Shown: positions 16,575 to 26,262, counted from the first letter of the stretch. The stretch is DNA of 64,000 nt from an uncultured Chloroflexota bacterium (GCA_937974245.1 CALJKV010000069.1:1-64000); one strand, 5' to 3'. Translations and numbers: made by a program. Notes: generated by a model not told the origin, from the letters alone.

Positions 16575-17813
16575 TTATGGGACGCGAGGCTCAAAGATTG
16601 CGGCAGCGGCATCCATCAGTTCCTTACGGCGTTCTGGCGGAACGTCTTTGCTGATGAAATAGTGTTCCAGCAGTTCGGCGTGAGTCAGCCCCTCAGGACT
16701 CGCGCCAAGCCGGGCACGGATGGGCTGCTCGATCTGCTTGCGAATTGACGCCAACTGAAAAACCCCGGCCTGCTTAAGTTCGTCGCGCACGGTGTTCTCA
16801 TTGAACAGCGCCTCGCTTTCCGGCGATACCTCCAGCACCAACCGCACCACTGCATCCACCAGCACATGCTTGTGGATCAGTTTGAGAACCGTGTTGGTCG
16901 GGTTCTTGCTCTTGCGCAGGTCGGCCTTGAGCGTAACGAATGACCGCGCCTCCAGGGGGATGAACTCCCAGCGGGTCGTGCCACGCCCCAGTTCGACCCA
17001 GCAGAAGCCCTTGGGGTCGCCCTCCTCGCCGAAGTCAATCCGTTCCATGCTGCCACTGTAGACCACTGGCGGGACATTCTTCTGGCTGCGAGTCAGATTC
17101 TGGTGCTTGTGGATGTGACCAAGCGCGACGTAATCCCAGCGCGAGTCAGCCAGCGAGGACAGCCCCAGCGCGACATCCCGCCCCAGCATAATGCTGCGCT
17201 CGCTGCCTGTCACCGCCCCACTCACGGTGAAATGCCCCGTCAACAGGCGTGGCATGTCGTGGGAGTCGGCGGTCTGTGCCAGGGTTTCGACAATCTCGGT
17301 CAGGCGGTCCTGTAACAGGGCGTCGGTTTCAGCAATCGTCATCCCGGCGGCAGTGCGTTCTTCCAGCACACGGGAGCGGATCGGGTACGGGGCAGTCCCC
17401 ACCGCCACCGGCCCACGCCGCGTCTCAATGATGTGTACCTCATAATCGGCGGCCACCAGCACATTGGGCACAGCCAGCGTCTCGTATATTTCGATGCTGG
17501 ACGCCTTCAGCACGGTGGGCGGCAGGTCGTGGTTGCCCACCAGCAGCACCGTTGGCGCTAACTCGGAAAGGTCGCGGACACGGTGGGCAAACTCGCGCTG
17601 GTAGGTTGGGTTGGGCGAGCGCGTCTTGAAGGCGTCCCCGGCGAAGATCACCAGGTCAACCTCGTGGGCGCGTGCATAATCAATCATCTCGTCCATGCGG
17701 CGCAGGAAGTCTACCACGCGGCTGCTCAGGCCGGTCTGCGGGTCGGTCTTGCCGTAGTTTTCCATGCCGATGTGCGTATCGGCAAAGTGTAAGACACGAA
17801 TCGGTTCGGGCAT
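16575..17813 (-). CDS. sbcD: SbcD/Mre11-type DNA repair metallophosphoesterase
   Basis: A 412-residue calcineurin-like phosphoesterase. Mre11/SbcD metal motifs are in order: LHFADTHIGM, VIFAGDAFK, LLVGNHDLPP, TGHFTVSG and DYVALGHIHKHQ, then the capping region VYSGSMERIDFGEEGDPKGF that is typical of SbcD. The C-terminal domain is helical and ends near the length expected for SbcD. Function: double-strand end processing with an SbcC ATPase. No sbcC gene is adjacent, which is unusual; the partner may lie elsewhere. AAGGA precedes ATG 17813, and the gene starts 13 bp after the dehydratase stop, suggesting translational coupling. Confidence 0.9.
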   Translation of the reverse strand: MPEPIRVLHFADTHIGMENYGKTDPQTGLSSRVVDFLRRMDEMIDYARAHEVDLVIFAGDAFKTRSPNPTYQREFAHRVRDLSELAPTVLLVGNHDLPPTVLKASSIEIYETLAVPNVLVAADYEVHIIETRRGPVAVGTAPYPIRSRVLEERTAAGMTIAETDALLQDRLTEIVETLAQTADSHDMPRLLTGHFTVSGAVTGSERSIMLGRDVALGLSSLADSRWDYVALGHIHKHQNLTRSQKNVPPVVYSGSMERIDFGEEGDPKGFCWVELGRGTTRWEFIPLEARSFVTLKADLRKSKNPTNTVLKLIHKHVLVDAVVRLVLEVSPESEALFNENTVRDELKQAGVFQLASIRKQIEQPIRARLGASPEGLTHAELLEHYFISKDVPPERRKELMDAAAAIFEPRVP

Positions 17814-17826
17814 GGCGTGTGTCCTT

Positions 17827-18771
17827 TTACATACTCAAAATGTGAGTCATCGTGGCCGCGTCAATATTGCCGCCGCTCAGGATGATACCCACCCGCCCGC
17901 TGGCCGGGACTGCCCCACTCAGGAGCGCCGCAAGACCGAGTACGCCGGATGGCTCGACCACCAGTTTCATGCGGTAGAACAGGAACTGCACCGCCTCAAT
18001 GATCGCCCCCTCAGTGACGGTCTGCATGTCATCTACGTATTCCAGCACCAGCGGAAACGTGATTTTGCCCAGCGAGGGCGTGCGCGTGCCATCGGCAATC
18101 GTCGGCGGGTTGTGGATTGTCACCAGTTGTCTGGTATGGAACGAACGCACCGCGTCGTCAGCCACTTCCGGCTCGATACCGATCACCTTGCAGGACGGCA
18201 TGATCCCTTTGCTGGCGATGGCCGTGCCGCTGAGTAAGCCGCCGCCGCCACAAGGCGCAAGCAGCATATCCAGCGTTTTCACCTCGTCGTAGAGTTCCGC
18301 CGCCGCCGTACCTTGCCCGGCCACCACGTCTACATGGTCATAGGGCGGGATAATGGTGTAGCCGTGTTCAGCCGCCAGCTTCCCGGCAAGCTCGGCCCGG
18401 TCCTGCTCGGATGGCTTGTACTCCACCACTGTCGCGCCATACCCCTCGGTGGCAGCGCGTTTGGTGGCCGGGGCGTTATCCGGCATGACAATCGTGGCGG
18501 GGATGCCGAACAGCTGGCACACCAGCGCCACTGCCTGGGCATGGTTGCCGGATGAATAGGTGATGATCCCCCGCGCCTTCTGCTCGTCGGGGAGCTGGCT
18601 GATGGCATTGAACGCGCCCCGAAACTTGAACGCCCCCATCCTCTGAAAGTTCTCACACTTTAAAAAGACTTCCGCGCCAACCCGGTCATTGAGCGTGCGC
18701 GAGGTCATGACAGGCGTCACATTGGCGTGGCCCGCCAGCCGCTTACGGGCAGCGATAACTTTGTCAAACAT
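17827..18771 (-). CDS. PLP-dependent threonine/serine dehydratase
   Basis: A 314-residue fold-type II PLP enzyme. Lys49 in FKFRGAF is the Schiff-base lysine, SSGNHAQ is the substrate-carboxylate loop, PCGGGGLLSG binds the PLP phosphate and LSGGN closes the site. The length matches catabolic or single-domain enzymes (threonine ammonia-lyase, serine racemase, threo-3-hydroxyaspartate ammonia-lyase), because no C-terminal ACT regulatory domain is present. Which of these it is cannot be decided from sequence alone. It leads the leftward run with sbcD and the MBL hydrolase, though the three functions have no obvious connection. Confidence 0.88.
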   Translation of the reverse strand: MFDKVIAARKRLAGHANVTPVMTSRTLNDRVGAEVFLKCENFQRMGAFKFRGAFNAISQLPDEQKARGIITYSSGNHAQAVALVCQLFGIPATIVMPDNAPATKRAATEGYGATVVEYKPSEQDRAELAGKLAAEHGYTIIPPYDHVDVVAGQGTAAAELYDEVKTLDMLLAPCGGGGLLSGTAIASKGIMPSCKVIGIEPEVADDAVRSFHTRQLVTIHNPPTIADGTRTPSLGKITFPLVLEYVDDMQTVTEGAIIEAVQFLFYRMKLVVEPSGVLGLAALLSGAVPASGRVGIILSGGNIDAATMTHILSM

Positions 18772-18825
18772 GGTGGTTTACCTGTTGCGTTGAGTCGCGA
18801 TAAAAGGCGTTTTCTGTGAATTTGT

Positions 18826-19641
18826 TCATACGTCAAATAAATCCAATTGAGTCGGCTGATTATCAATTTTCGGCGGGTAAAATACACCAAGTACAACCCA
18901 AGTGTTATAAGGAAAAATCGTGCCCATGAAAAAACAGGTGTCTTTGTCAGACGAGCATAATTCGTTGAAAAATTTATTTTTGACGCTTTGGGCAGCTTTC
19001 TCATCGCTCCCTAATCGCCGTCTTTCTTTCAAAAACAGAACGCCCAATTCCCAATCTTCACACATCGCCTGATGCGATTTTTCACTATCTTCACATTCAA
19101 ATACATAACTGAATTTGTAGGGGATTTTAGCCAGTTCCTTGGGTTTCTCTCCAAATAATCGTTGCTGGCTCAATATTGCTTCTTGTCTGCTATCCCATTC
19201 CCCGACAACTGGTTCGATCTTCATATCTATGACATGAGAAGGGCGCACCACACCCAGTGACGTGCCATCAATATCATAGAGTTCCTGATATTGTTTCAAT
19301 GTGAGATGAGGCAGTCTATCAATGATTTGCCGACGTGCTAGCCAATTTTTGTCAGTGGGGAGCGGTTCACCTAATAATCTGAGATTTTCTAAAATCGGTT
19401 TACGGCTTTCTTTACGCCGATCCCCGCTTGCCCCTTTTGGCTGCAAATCAATCTCAATCCACTGATATTTCTTGAACTGTGCCCCTTGAGGAAGGTAACG
19501 ATAATCTATCGGATACAGACGTACCCATTCGCCCGCTTCCGTTACACCTGCTGTGCATACCACTTCCTGATATTTCTTCGAGGGCGACGGATAAGTCTTC
19601 ACTGTGATGAGCACTTTTGTTTTCTGAGTCTCTGTTTTCAT
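18826..19641 (-). CDS. Hypothetical protein paired with an ASCH-domain protein
   Basis: A 271-residue soluble protein, not firmly recognised. The N-terminal half begins with a beta-rich segment (KVLITVKTYPSPSKKYQEVVCTAGV, then EWVRLYPIDYRYL and KYQWIEIDL) that looks like OB/PUA-type strands; the C-terminal half includes FSYVFECEDSEKSHQAMCEDWELGVLF. I recall similar proteins annotated only as hypothetical. It starts inside the 3' end of the ASCH frame, with AGAAGGAGA upstream of ATG 19641, so the two are co-transcribed and probably act together. The DNA here is noticeably AT-richer than in neighbours, suggesting acquisition. An RNA- or nucleotide-handling role is only a guess from the partner. 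Confidence 0.7.
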   Translation of the reverse strand: MKTETQKTKVLITVKTYPSPSKKYQEVVCTAGVTEAGEWVRLYPIDYRYLPQGAQFKKYQWIEIDLQPKGASGDRRKESRKPILENLRLLGEPLPTDKNWLARRQIIDRLPHLTLKQYQELYDIDGTSLGVVRPSHVIDMKIEPVVGEWDSRQEAILSQQRLFGEKPKELAKIPYKFSYVFECEDSEKSHQAMCEDWELGVLFLKERRRLGSDEKAAQSVKNKFFNELCSSDKDTCFFMGTIFPYNTWVVLGVFYPPKIDNQPTQLDLFDV

Positions 19642-20029
19642 GCCATGTCTCGATTTCTCCTTCTAACACAAGACACAATTTAAACTCGAATACCCACACT
19701 TCCAAACAGAGGTTGGCATCTTGACCGTGTATTTCACACCAGGTTTTCAGAAAATCGGCGCGAGATGCAAAACCTTCTGCCCGGGCATCCTTTTCTGTAA
19801 TCGCGCCAACGCACTCTTTCCGAAGCCCGTTTAATTGGATACGGGCGACAGATTTTTTCCCGCGATTGGGTTGAACAGCATATGATTTACCGATTTGATA
19901 CAGGGTACGTTTGCCCGTTTTTACAATTGACTGAGTAGCTATATCGAAGTATTCATCGGTTTTTACAAGCCGTCGTGTCTGCCACTTATCACCACGAATG
20001 ACTTTTTCCAGGGTATGTGCGAAGATCAT
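19454..20029 (-). CDS. ASCH-domain protein (RNA/nucleotide-binding, PUA-like)
   Basis: The first 115 residues form an ASCH domain: MIFAHTLEKVIRGDKWQTRRLVK, then YAVQPNRGKKSVARIQL, the signature EKDARAEGF and the closing VWVFEFKL. ASCH domains have a PUA-like fold and bind RNA or modified nucleotides. The frame then runs a further 75 residues into the next gene, overlapping it by 188 bp with a low-complexity tail that does not resemble ASCH proteins. In another frame a TAG occurs at 19663-19665, right after the domain and just before the next ribosome-binding site. A one-base indel may therefore have removed the natural stop. Confidence 0.78.
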   Translation of the reverse strand: MIFAHTLEKVIRGDKWQTRRLVKTDEYFDIATQSIVKTGKRTLYQIGKSYAVQPNRGKKSVARIQLNGLRKECVGAITEKDARAEGFASRADFLKTWCEIHGQDANLCLEVWVFEFKLCLVLEGEIETWHENRDSENKSAHHSEDLSVALEEISGSGMHSRCNGSGRMGTSVSDRLSLPSSRGTVQEISVD

Positions 20030-20317
20030 TTCTGCGCCTCATCTTCTAACTTGTCCGTGATCATCCCTACTAAATCACACATTTGTCAGCCTGGATAATT
20101 TTATCACAAATATTCCGCCAGAAACTTGTTAATACCCTCAATCATAGGTTCAACATCTACTCGTTTGAGATCTTCAAAATGACAATGAGCAGCAGCGTTG
20201 CAAATATCTGTCCATGCTCACAATTATCTGGCCTTCAATTAATGATGAGACTGATGCGGACGTGCAAAGATGTGGGCGCAATTTCCGTTGTTCATATAAT
20301 CGTTATGCGGCCTGTTT

Positions 20318-23257
20318 TCACCCGTTTTTCAGGCGCACAACAGCCAGCGCCGCCAGTGCCGCCAGCCACGCTACCGCGCCCCAGAGGAGAATGCCCGGCC
20401 ACCATCCAGGCGCATACGTGAAGACCACTGTGCTTGCCACCGGTGGGAGCATGACAGCCCGGAACATGCCATCTACCTGGTCAACCGAGGCCGGAGCCCC
20501 ATTAACCGTCGCCCGCCAACCGGGATAAAACGCATCGGCCAGCACCAGGAAACTACCCTGTTCGGATCCTGCGGAGACGTTAATTTCCACCTGTTCGGCA
20601 GTGTAGCGCGTGATCGTGACAGTCCGTTGGCGCGACTCGCGTCCGGCGTGCCCGGTCAGACTGCCGATGTCCGGGCGCAGCAGCACAGCTTCATAGGCCG
20701 GGTTGAAGGCCGGATCGCGCATCACGTCCAGCACCGTTGCAGCATCGGGGGCATATATCTTATCGGTGACGACGAAAGCGCGTGGCAGGACATCCAGATT
20801 CTCATAGAGCTTGATGTCGCTGGAAAGCAACCGCCGCCACTGCCCTAATGTGAGCTGCTGAAACGCCTCGACCCGCGTATCCACCAGCGTCGCCGCCGCC
20901 AGCGTGACCGGGGATTCCCCCATCAGGGTGATGCCCACCGGTGAACGCGGCGCAGCGAGGACATATCGCGCCCGCCCGAACGTGTCTACCGGGATTCCGC
21001 TACTTTCGAGCGCCAGCGTTTCGCTTGTGTTATCGCTGTAGGTCAGCGTGACAATCGGCGGTGTGTCGCCGCTGTACAGCACGTCCAGCGCCGTCGCCAC
21101 AAAATCCGGCACAGTGCGGATGGAAGTCTCCCCGCCAGCCTCCAGCGGGACGAGGAACTGCGTATCATAGGCCACATTGTCATGCCACAGGTCATATACC
21201 TTATCGGTGATGAGGTAGCGCGTATTCGTCAGGTTCAGCCAGCGCGATTGGGGGATGCACGCGCCCCGGCATTCGGGCAGCGCCAGGATTTCGCGCAGTC
21301 GCCCGTCAGTCGTGGGTTCAACATCCGGGGGCAGCAGCAGCGATGTGAAGGCCGAATACGCCCCGGTTGGCAGCAGTCCGCCGTCGAAGCCATCCACGCT
21401 GGGAATGCCCCACAGCAGCGGCAGATTGGCGGCCAGAGTCTCGCGCATTTTTGTATCCACCAGGGCGATGCGGGTCGCCAGCGAGGAAATCCCCCCGGTC
21501 TGGTAGCGGGCGGTGAGTGCCCCCAGGTCGCCGGGGTCAAACAGCAATTGGCTGATACTCAGGACGCGCCCCGGTGGCGTTGCATCCTCGTTATAAGCCA
21601 GCAGTTGGCTGACCGTGAAACGATGCGACTCCAGAGAGTCACGGGGGACAACCTCGTTATAGGCCAGCACGCCCGACGCGAAGAACAGTTCGAGCAGCGC
21701 CAGCCCGCCGAGCAGCGGGACACGCCCCCGCCTTGACCAGAGACCTGCCAGCAGCGCCGCCAGCGCCAATCCCCATCCAGCCAGAGTCGCTGCCGTTGGG
21801 ACAGCCGAACCGATTACGTCTTCCGGCATACGCTCCGCGAGGAATGCCGCCGCACCCAGCCCACCTGTGAGCGCGAGGATGAGCGCAAAGACCCACCAGA
21901 CCGGGCGGCGCGTCTGTTCCGCCAGGGCTTGCAGCCCCATACCTGCCAGCAGCGCCCCACCTAATGCGAAGAGCGCCAGCCAGCGTGCCGGGACACGGAA
22001 GAAGCTGAAACCGGGGAGTTGTGCCAGCAGCCAATAAACGGGGTTATACAGCCCCAGCGCCAGCGCGAAACCGGCCAGCACCAGCCCCACCCAGACCCAG
22101 CGTTCCCGCCGGCGACCATAGACGATGCCGACGACCATCAGCCCCAACGCGATGATGCCTGGATAGGCCACGTATTCCCCGAAGAGCAGCGCGTCATAGC
22201 TGGGCAGCAGCCCACGCCCGATCAAAAACGGGTTGAGCGAGAAAGCCATCGCCTGCTGGGGGAGCAAGCCGCCGCTTCGGTTGGAGGTCTGCGCGAGTTC
22301 AAGAGTGGGTATCAACTGCGGCGCGGCCAGCAGAAGCGCGACCACGCCCGCCACTACCAGGATGAACAGGGAAATGATGATCCGGCGTAAAATCGCTCCC
22401 CATCCGTATTTCTGAATACCGGCGTCTTGGATTTCGTCAGAGGAGGGTCTGAGACTCTCCCCTGCCTTTTTGTCCGATGATATGTCTTGTTCGGGCGAGA
22501 CGTGCCTCGCGTTTTGTCCCGTAGGGGCGGCCTGTTGGGGTCGTCCGATGCCGCTTATCCGCGTTCCGTTGGGGACAACAATCCCCGCTAACACCGCGTA
22601 CAGCCCCAACCCCACAACCGTGATAAATACGGTCTGCGGATGCCCGGCCAGCAATTGCAGCGCCAACGCCATCGCCAGCAATAGTAGGGACACGGCCTGC
22701 CGTGTCCGGGAGGCTTTTGCAGAACCATCGGTATCGGTGACTGGTATGCCGCTAAACAGGGATAGGGTTTCCCATAGCAGGCCGAATAACCAGGGCATCC
22801 ACGCCAGCGCCTGAAGCTGGTTGATATGCTCGGCCTGCGCCCCCAGGCAGCCGCCCAGCCCGAATACCGCCGCCGCCACCAGCGCGGGGAACGCATCCAG
22901 CCGCAGCGAGCGCCGCGCCAGCCAGTACGCCCCCAGCATCCCCCACATCACATGGGCGACGAGACTCACCAGCATGGCATCCGGGACGGAGAAGGGCGCA
23001 ACCAACCAGTTCGGCGGGTAAAATATCCCGATCTGGCTGTTCGCCAGCAGCGGAGCGCCCATGAAAATGTCGGGCGTCCACAGCGGGATTTGCCCGGTCA
23101 TGAGTGCCGTGTTCCGAACATGCCAGTAGGGGGTGAAGTAAGCGAAGACATCCCCCCGCGCCATAATCATCCCGCTGAACACCGGGCGATGGAAAAAGAC
23201 CAGCGCCAGCAGGATAATAGCGACAGACGGCCAACGGGGGGCTAGTCGTTTCAACAC
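20318..23257 (-). CDS. YfhO-family large membrane protein
   Basis: A 979-residue polytopic membrane protein of the YfhO type. It has an N-terminal GT-C-like core (FFHRPVFSGMIMARGDVFAYFTPYWHVRN, then PLWTPDIFMGAPLLANSQIGIFYPPN) with the early Asp of GT-C enzymes, about a dozen transmembrane segments, a large extracytoplasmic domain and the characteristic C-terminal end FLVLADAFYPGWRATVNG followed by one last membrane helix. YfhO proteins are implicated in glycosylating lipoteichoic acids or other surface polymers in Firmicutes; the acceptor in Chloroflexota is unknown. GTG 23257 is 6 bp after the ino1 stop, and GGAG sits in the end of ino1, so they form an operon. An inositol-lipid acceptor is an attractive inference. 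Confidence 0.88.
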   Translation of the reverse strand: MLKRLAPRWPSVAIILLALVFFHRPVFSGMIMARGDVFAYFTPYWHVRNTALMTGQIPLWTPDIFMGAPLLANSQIGIFYPPNWLVAPFSVPDAMLVSLVAHVMWGMLGAYWLARRSLRLDAFPALVAAAVFGLGGCLGAQAEHINQLQALAWMPWLFGLLWETLSLFSGIPVTDTDGSAKASRTRQAVSLLLLAMALALQLLAGHPQTVFITVVGLGLYAVLAGIVVPNGTRISGIGRPQQAAPTGQNARHVSPEQDISSDKKAGESLRPSSDEIQDAGIQKYGWGAILRRIIISLFILVVAGVVALLLAAPQLIPTLELAQTSNRSGGLLPQQAMAFSLNPFLIGRGLLPSYDALLFGEYVAYPGIIALGLMVVGIVYGRRRERWVWVGLVLAGFALALGLYNPVYWLLAQLPGFSFFRVPARWLALFALGGALLAGMGLQALAEQTRRPVWWVFALILALTGGLGAAAFLAERMPEDVIGSAVPTAATLAGWGLALAALLAGLWSRRGRVPLLGGLALLELFFASGVLAYNEVVPRDSLESHRFTVSQLLAYNEDATPPGRVLSISQLLFDPGDLGALTARYQTGGISSLATRIALVDTKMRETLAANLPLLWGIPSVDGFDGGLLPTGAYSAFTSLLLPPDVEPTTDGRLREILALPECRGACIPQSRWLNLTNTRYLITDKVYDLWHDNVAYDTQFLVPLEAGGETSIRTVPDFVATALDVLYSGDTPPIVTLTYSDNTSETLALESSGIPVDTFGRARYVLAAPRSPVGITLMGESPVTLAAATLVDTRVEAFQQLTLGQWRRLLSSDIKLYENLDVLPRAFVVTDKIYAPDAATVLDVMRDPAFNPAYEAVLLRPDIGSLTGHAGRESRQRTVTITRYTAEQVEINVSAGSEQGSFLVLADAFYPGWRATVNGAPASVDQVDGMFRAVMLPPVASTVVFTYAPGWWPGILLWGAVAWLAALAALAVVRLKNG

Positions 23258-23262
23258 AGGTG

Positions 23263-24342
23263 CTAGATTTCTCCGCGAATGAAGGCTTCCGTCATGTTGC
23301 GGGCGATGTCGTCGGGATACTGTACCGGCGGGGATTTCATCAGGTAAGAACTCGGCGCTTCCAGCGCGCCGCTCAGACCACGATCCATCCCCAGCTTGAC
23401 GAGTCGCACCGCGTCAATGATTACCCCGGCACTGTTCGGGCTGTCCCATACCTCGAGCTTGAGTTCGATATTGAGCGGCACATCACCGAAGGCCTCCCCT
23501 TCCAGCCGGATATGCGCCCATTTACGATCCGTCAACCAGGGGACGTAGTCGCTGGGGCCGATGTATACATCGGTTTCTGGCAGCTTGTAGGGAAGCTGGC
23601 TAGTGACCGCATTGGTTTTGCTGATCTTCTTGCTTTCCAGGCGATCACGATCCAGCATGTTGTAGAAATCCATGTTGCCGCCCACGTTCAACTGGCTGGT
23701 ACGCACGAGACGCACACCACGGTCATTCATCAGATTCGTCAGCACGCGGTGGACGATGGTCGCCCCGACCTGGCTCTTGATGTCATCCCCGATCATCGGC
23801 AGGCCACGTTCCTTAAAGCGATTTTGCCAGTATTCCTCACGGGCGATGAACACCGGGATAGCGTTCACGAAAGCGCACCCGGCATTGAGAACCTGCTCAA
23901 CATACCATTTAGTTGCCTGTTCGCTGCCCACCGGCAGATAATTCACCACAACATCGGTCTTGGTATCCTTCAAAATCTGGGTCACGTTGTCAGTCTTGCC
24001 CGGTGCTTTGGTGATCTTACGCGCAAGATACGTGCCAAGCCCGTCGTGTGTCATGCCACGATGCACCGGCACACCCAGTTTCGCGGGGACATCCGCGAAT
24101 TTAATCGTGTTGTTCTGCCCTGACCAGATGGCCTCGCCTAAATCTTTGCCGACTTTCTCCACATCAATATCGAAAGCGGCTGAAAATTCAATATCCCGAA
24201 TATGGTAGCCGCCCAGGTTGACATGCATCAACCCTGGCACGCGAGCGTCTTCCGCCGCGTTTTGGTAATAATGCACGCCCTGTACCAATGACGAGGCGCA
24301 GTTGCCCACACCGATAATGGCAACCCGTACTTTTCCTGACAT
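23263..24342 (-). CDS. ino1: Inositol-3-phosphate synthase
   Basis: About 359 residues of the short prokaryotic myo-inositol-1-phosphate synthase type. Visible blocks are the NAD loop VAIIGVGNCASSLVQG, TDVVVNYLPVGSEQATKWY, GDDIKSQVGATIVHR with a catalytic lysine, and LNVGGNMDFYNMLDRDRLESKKISKT. The enzyme converts glucose 6-phosphate to inositol 3-phosphate using NAD internally, feeding phosphatidylinositol-type lipids or compatible solutes. ATG 24342 (or GTG 24345) follows AAGGAATG. The operon with the YfhO gene links inositol formation to membrane glycosylation. Confidence 0.95.
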   Translation of the reverse strand: MSGKVRVAIIGVGNCASSLVQGVHYYQNAAEDARVPGLMHVNLGGYHIRDIEFSAAFDIDVEKVGKDLGEAIWSGQNNTIKFADVPAKLGVPVHRGMTHDGLGTYLARKITKAPGKTDNVTQILKDTKTDVVVNYLPVGSEQATKWYVEQVLNAGCAFVNAIPVFIAREEYWQNRFKERGLPMIGDDIKSQVGATIVHRVLTNLMNDRGVRLVRTSQLNVGGNMDFYNMLDRDRLESKKISKTNAVTSQLPYKLPETDVYIGPSDYVPWLTDRKWAHIRLEGEAFGDVPLNIELKLEVWDSPNSAGVIIDAVRLVKLGMDRGLSGALEAPSSYLMKSPPVQYPDDIARNMTEAFIRGEI

Positions 24343-24428
24343 CACTTCATTCCTTGTATAGGTATCATCATAAACCGCAGGCCAAAGTGTAGCAAAATGC
24401 AGGCCAACATGGAACGGTAGAGGTGGTT

Positions 24429-25127
24429 TTATCCTGGTTGTCGTCGGTCATGCCAGGCGCGACATTGCTCCACAAAAGCCGCAAACAACGGGAGGCCGGC
24501 TTCTCCCATGCGTTCAGGGTGGAACTGTACGCCCATTGTGCGGCCATCTTCCGATTCCAGCGCTTCGATCACGCCATCCGGCCCGAAGCCAACCGCCCGC
24601 AGACCTTTACCGACTTCCGCCACTGCCTGGATATGATAGCTGTTCACAACGAGATTCTCGCGCAGCATAATGCTGGCAATCCGCGAGTCGGGGTCAATCT
24701 GCACATCGTGGTCCTTCCCGCCACGATCTGCGCTGTGGGCAATCGCGTGCGGTTTGTGCGCCTGGATGTCGGAGTAAATAATCCCCCCGGCCTGGGCGTT
24801 GATAAACTGCATCCCGTAACAGATACCGAACACGGGCCGGTTACGCAGCGCCGCGAAAACCGCCTCGTCAGTCCGCGTGCGCAGCGGGTCAGTGGGCGCC
24901 AGGTCATCAGGCAGCGCCCCGATCATGTTCTGGGTAATGGCCGGGCCGCCGGTGATAATCAAACCGTCCAGCAGTTCAAGGAAAGCCGCCATTATGTTTT
25001 CCGATTCCAGCATCGGGACGATTAACGGCAGGCCACCCGCTGCCGCCACCGCTTGAATATAGTGCTGGTCAAGCATCTGCTTGCCGTTCACAAAGCTCGT
25101 CGTGATGCCAATACGAGGGGGTGTCAT
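24429..25127 (-). CDS. Class I glutamine amidotransferase-like (PuuD-type) hydrolase
   Basis: A 232-residue protein of the gamma-glutamyl-gamma-aminobutyrate hydrolase family. It starts TPPRIGITTSF, contains LDGLIITGGPAI, the nucleophile elbow FGICYGMQF and the closing GVQFHPERMGEAG with the catalytic His and Glu. Family members hydrolyse gamma-glutamyl amides, as in putrescine breakdown. ATG 25127 is preferred to the upstream in-frame start at 25175 because GGAGGCGATC lies immediately before it. No polyamine genes are nearby. It lies between ino1 and trpS as an apparently independent leftward gene. Confidence 0.9.
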   Translation of the reverse strand: MTPPRIGITTSFVNGKQMLDQHYIQAVAAAGGLPLIVPMLESENIMAAFLELLDGLIITGGPAITQNMIGALPDDLAPTDPLRTRTDEAVFAALRNRPVFGICYGMQFINAQAGGIIYSDIQAHKPHAIAHSADRGGKDHDVQIDPDSRIASIMLRENLVVNSYHIQAVAEVGKGLRAVGFGPDGVIEALESEDGRTMGVQFHPERMGEAGLPLFAAFVEQCRAWHDRRQPG

Positions 25128-25199
25128 GATCGCCTCCGATACAGATTGCGCGGTATGTGTGTGTATTGTACCCAATTACACTGGGTACGATGTGGATAC

Positions 25200-25224
25200 A
25201 AAAAGAGCGGGATTACCCCGCTCT
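25200..25224 (-). terminator. Rho-independent terminator of trpS
   Basis: On the minus strand AGAGCGGG pairs with CCCGCTCT across a 5-nt loop, followed by TTTTG. It sits 25 bp after the trpS stop. Confidence 0.85.
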
Positions 25225-25248
25225 GTGTCTTGATCGGCTAAAACGGTA

Positions 25249-26262
25249 TCAGCGCCGCGCCAGGAAGCCGACGCGATCCTTCACCTGGGCCAGTGTCTTT
25301 TCCGCCATTTCGCTGGCGCGTTCTGCGCCCTGGGCCAGTATGCTGTCAAGGTAGCCGGATTCGCCCACAATACGGTTGTATTCGGCCTGGACGGGTTCGA
25401 GTTTCGCCATCACGACCTCTGCCACCGCTTTTTTCAGGTCGCCGTATCCCTTCCCGGAGAAATGCGCCTCAATCGCCTCTTTCGTCTCCCCGGTGGTCGC
25501 CTGGTAGATCGTGAGCAGGTTGTTGACGCCTGCCCGTACCGGGTCATCGTTGAAGGTGATTTCACTGCCGGAATCCGTCACCGCCCGCATAATCTTCTTC
25601 TTCATGCGGTTGGGCGGGTCAAGCAGGTAGACGGCGTGATAATCCGATTCCTCGCTTTTACTCATCTTGGCAGTCGGCGAGTCGAGTCCCATGATGCGCG
25701 CCCCCTCTTTGGGGATCATCGCCTCGGGGATGACGAAGGTATCGCCATACATACTGTTGAACCGCTGCGCCAGGTCACGGGTGTATTCGAGGTGCTGGCG
25801 CTGATCATCACCGACCGGCACGGCATGGGCCTGGTAGAGCAGGATGTCAGCGGCCATCAGGGTCGGGTAGTTGAGCAGTCCCGCGCCAATCGAATCCTGT
25901 TGCTGTTTGGCGGATTTATCCTTGAACTGAGTCATACGGTACAGCCAGCCGAGCGGCGACAGACACGAGAGAATCCAGTTGAGTTCGGCGTGCGCCGGGA
26001 CATGCGACTGCACGAAGATTGTGACTTTTTCCGGGTCAAGTCCCACCGCCAGGTAAAGCGCCGCGACTTCCCGCGTTTTCTCACGCAGTGCCGCCGGGTC
26101 CTGAGGCAATGTGATCGCGTGCAGGTCTACCACGCAGAAATAGCAGTTGAACGTCTCTTGTTCGGCTACCCACTGCCGCAGCGCACCCAGGTAGTTGCCA
26201 ATGGTCAGGTTGCCGGAAGGTTGGATGCCGGAAAGCACCCGTTTTTTAGAATTTTCGCTCAT
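25249..26262 (-). CDS. trpS: Tryptophanyl-tRNA synthetase
   Basis: A 337-residue class I aminoacyl-tRNA synthetase charging tRNA(Trp). The N-terminal SGIQPSGNLTIGNYLGAL contains the HIGH-like TIGN motif, ILLYQAHAVPVGDDQRQHLEYTRDLA is the tryptophan/ATP region, and AKMSKSEE is the KMSKS loop. The length and motif order are those of the ordinary bacterial enzyme. It has its own terminator at 25200-25224 and diverges from the epimerase gene at 26525. This is a core gene, indicating chromosomal context. Confidence 0.97.
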   Translation of the reverse strand: MSENSKKRVLSGIQPSGNLTIGNYLGALRQWVAEQETFNCYFCVVDLHAITLPQDPAALREKTREVAALYLAVGLDPEKVTIFVQSHVPAHAELNWILSCLSPLGWLYRMTQFKDKSAKQQQDSIGAGLLNYPTLMAADILLYQAHAVPVGDDQRQHLEYTRDLAQRFNSMYGDTFVIPEAMIPKEGARIMGLDSPTAKMSKSEESDYHAVYLLDPPNRMKKKIMRAVTDSGSEITFNDDPVRAGVNNLLTIYQATTGETKEAIEAHFSGKGYGDLKKAVAEVVMAKLEPVQAEYNRIVGESGYLDSILAQGAERASEMAEKTLAQVKDRVGFLARR

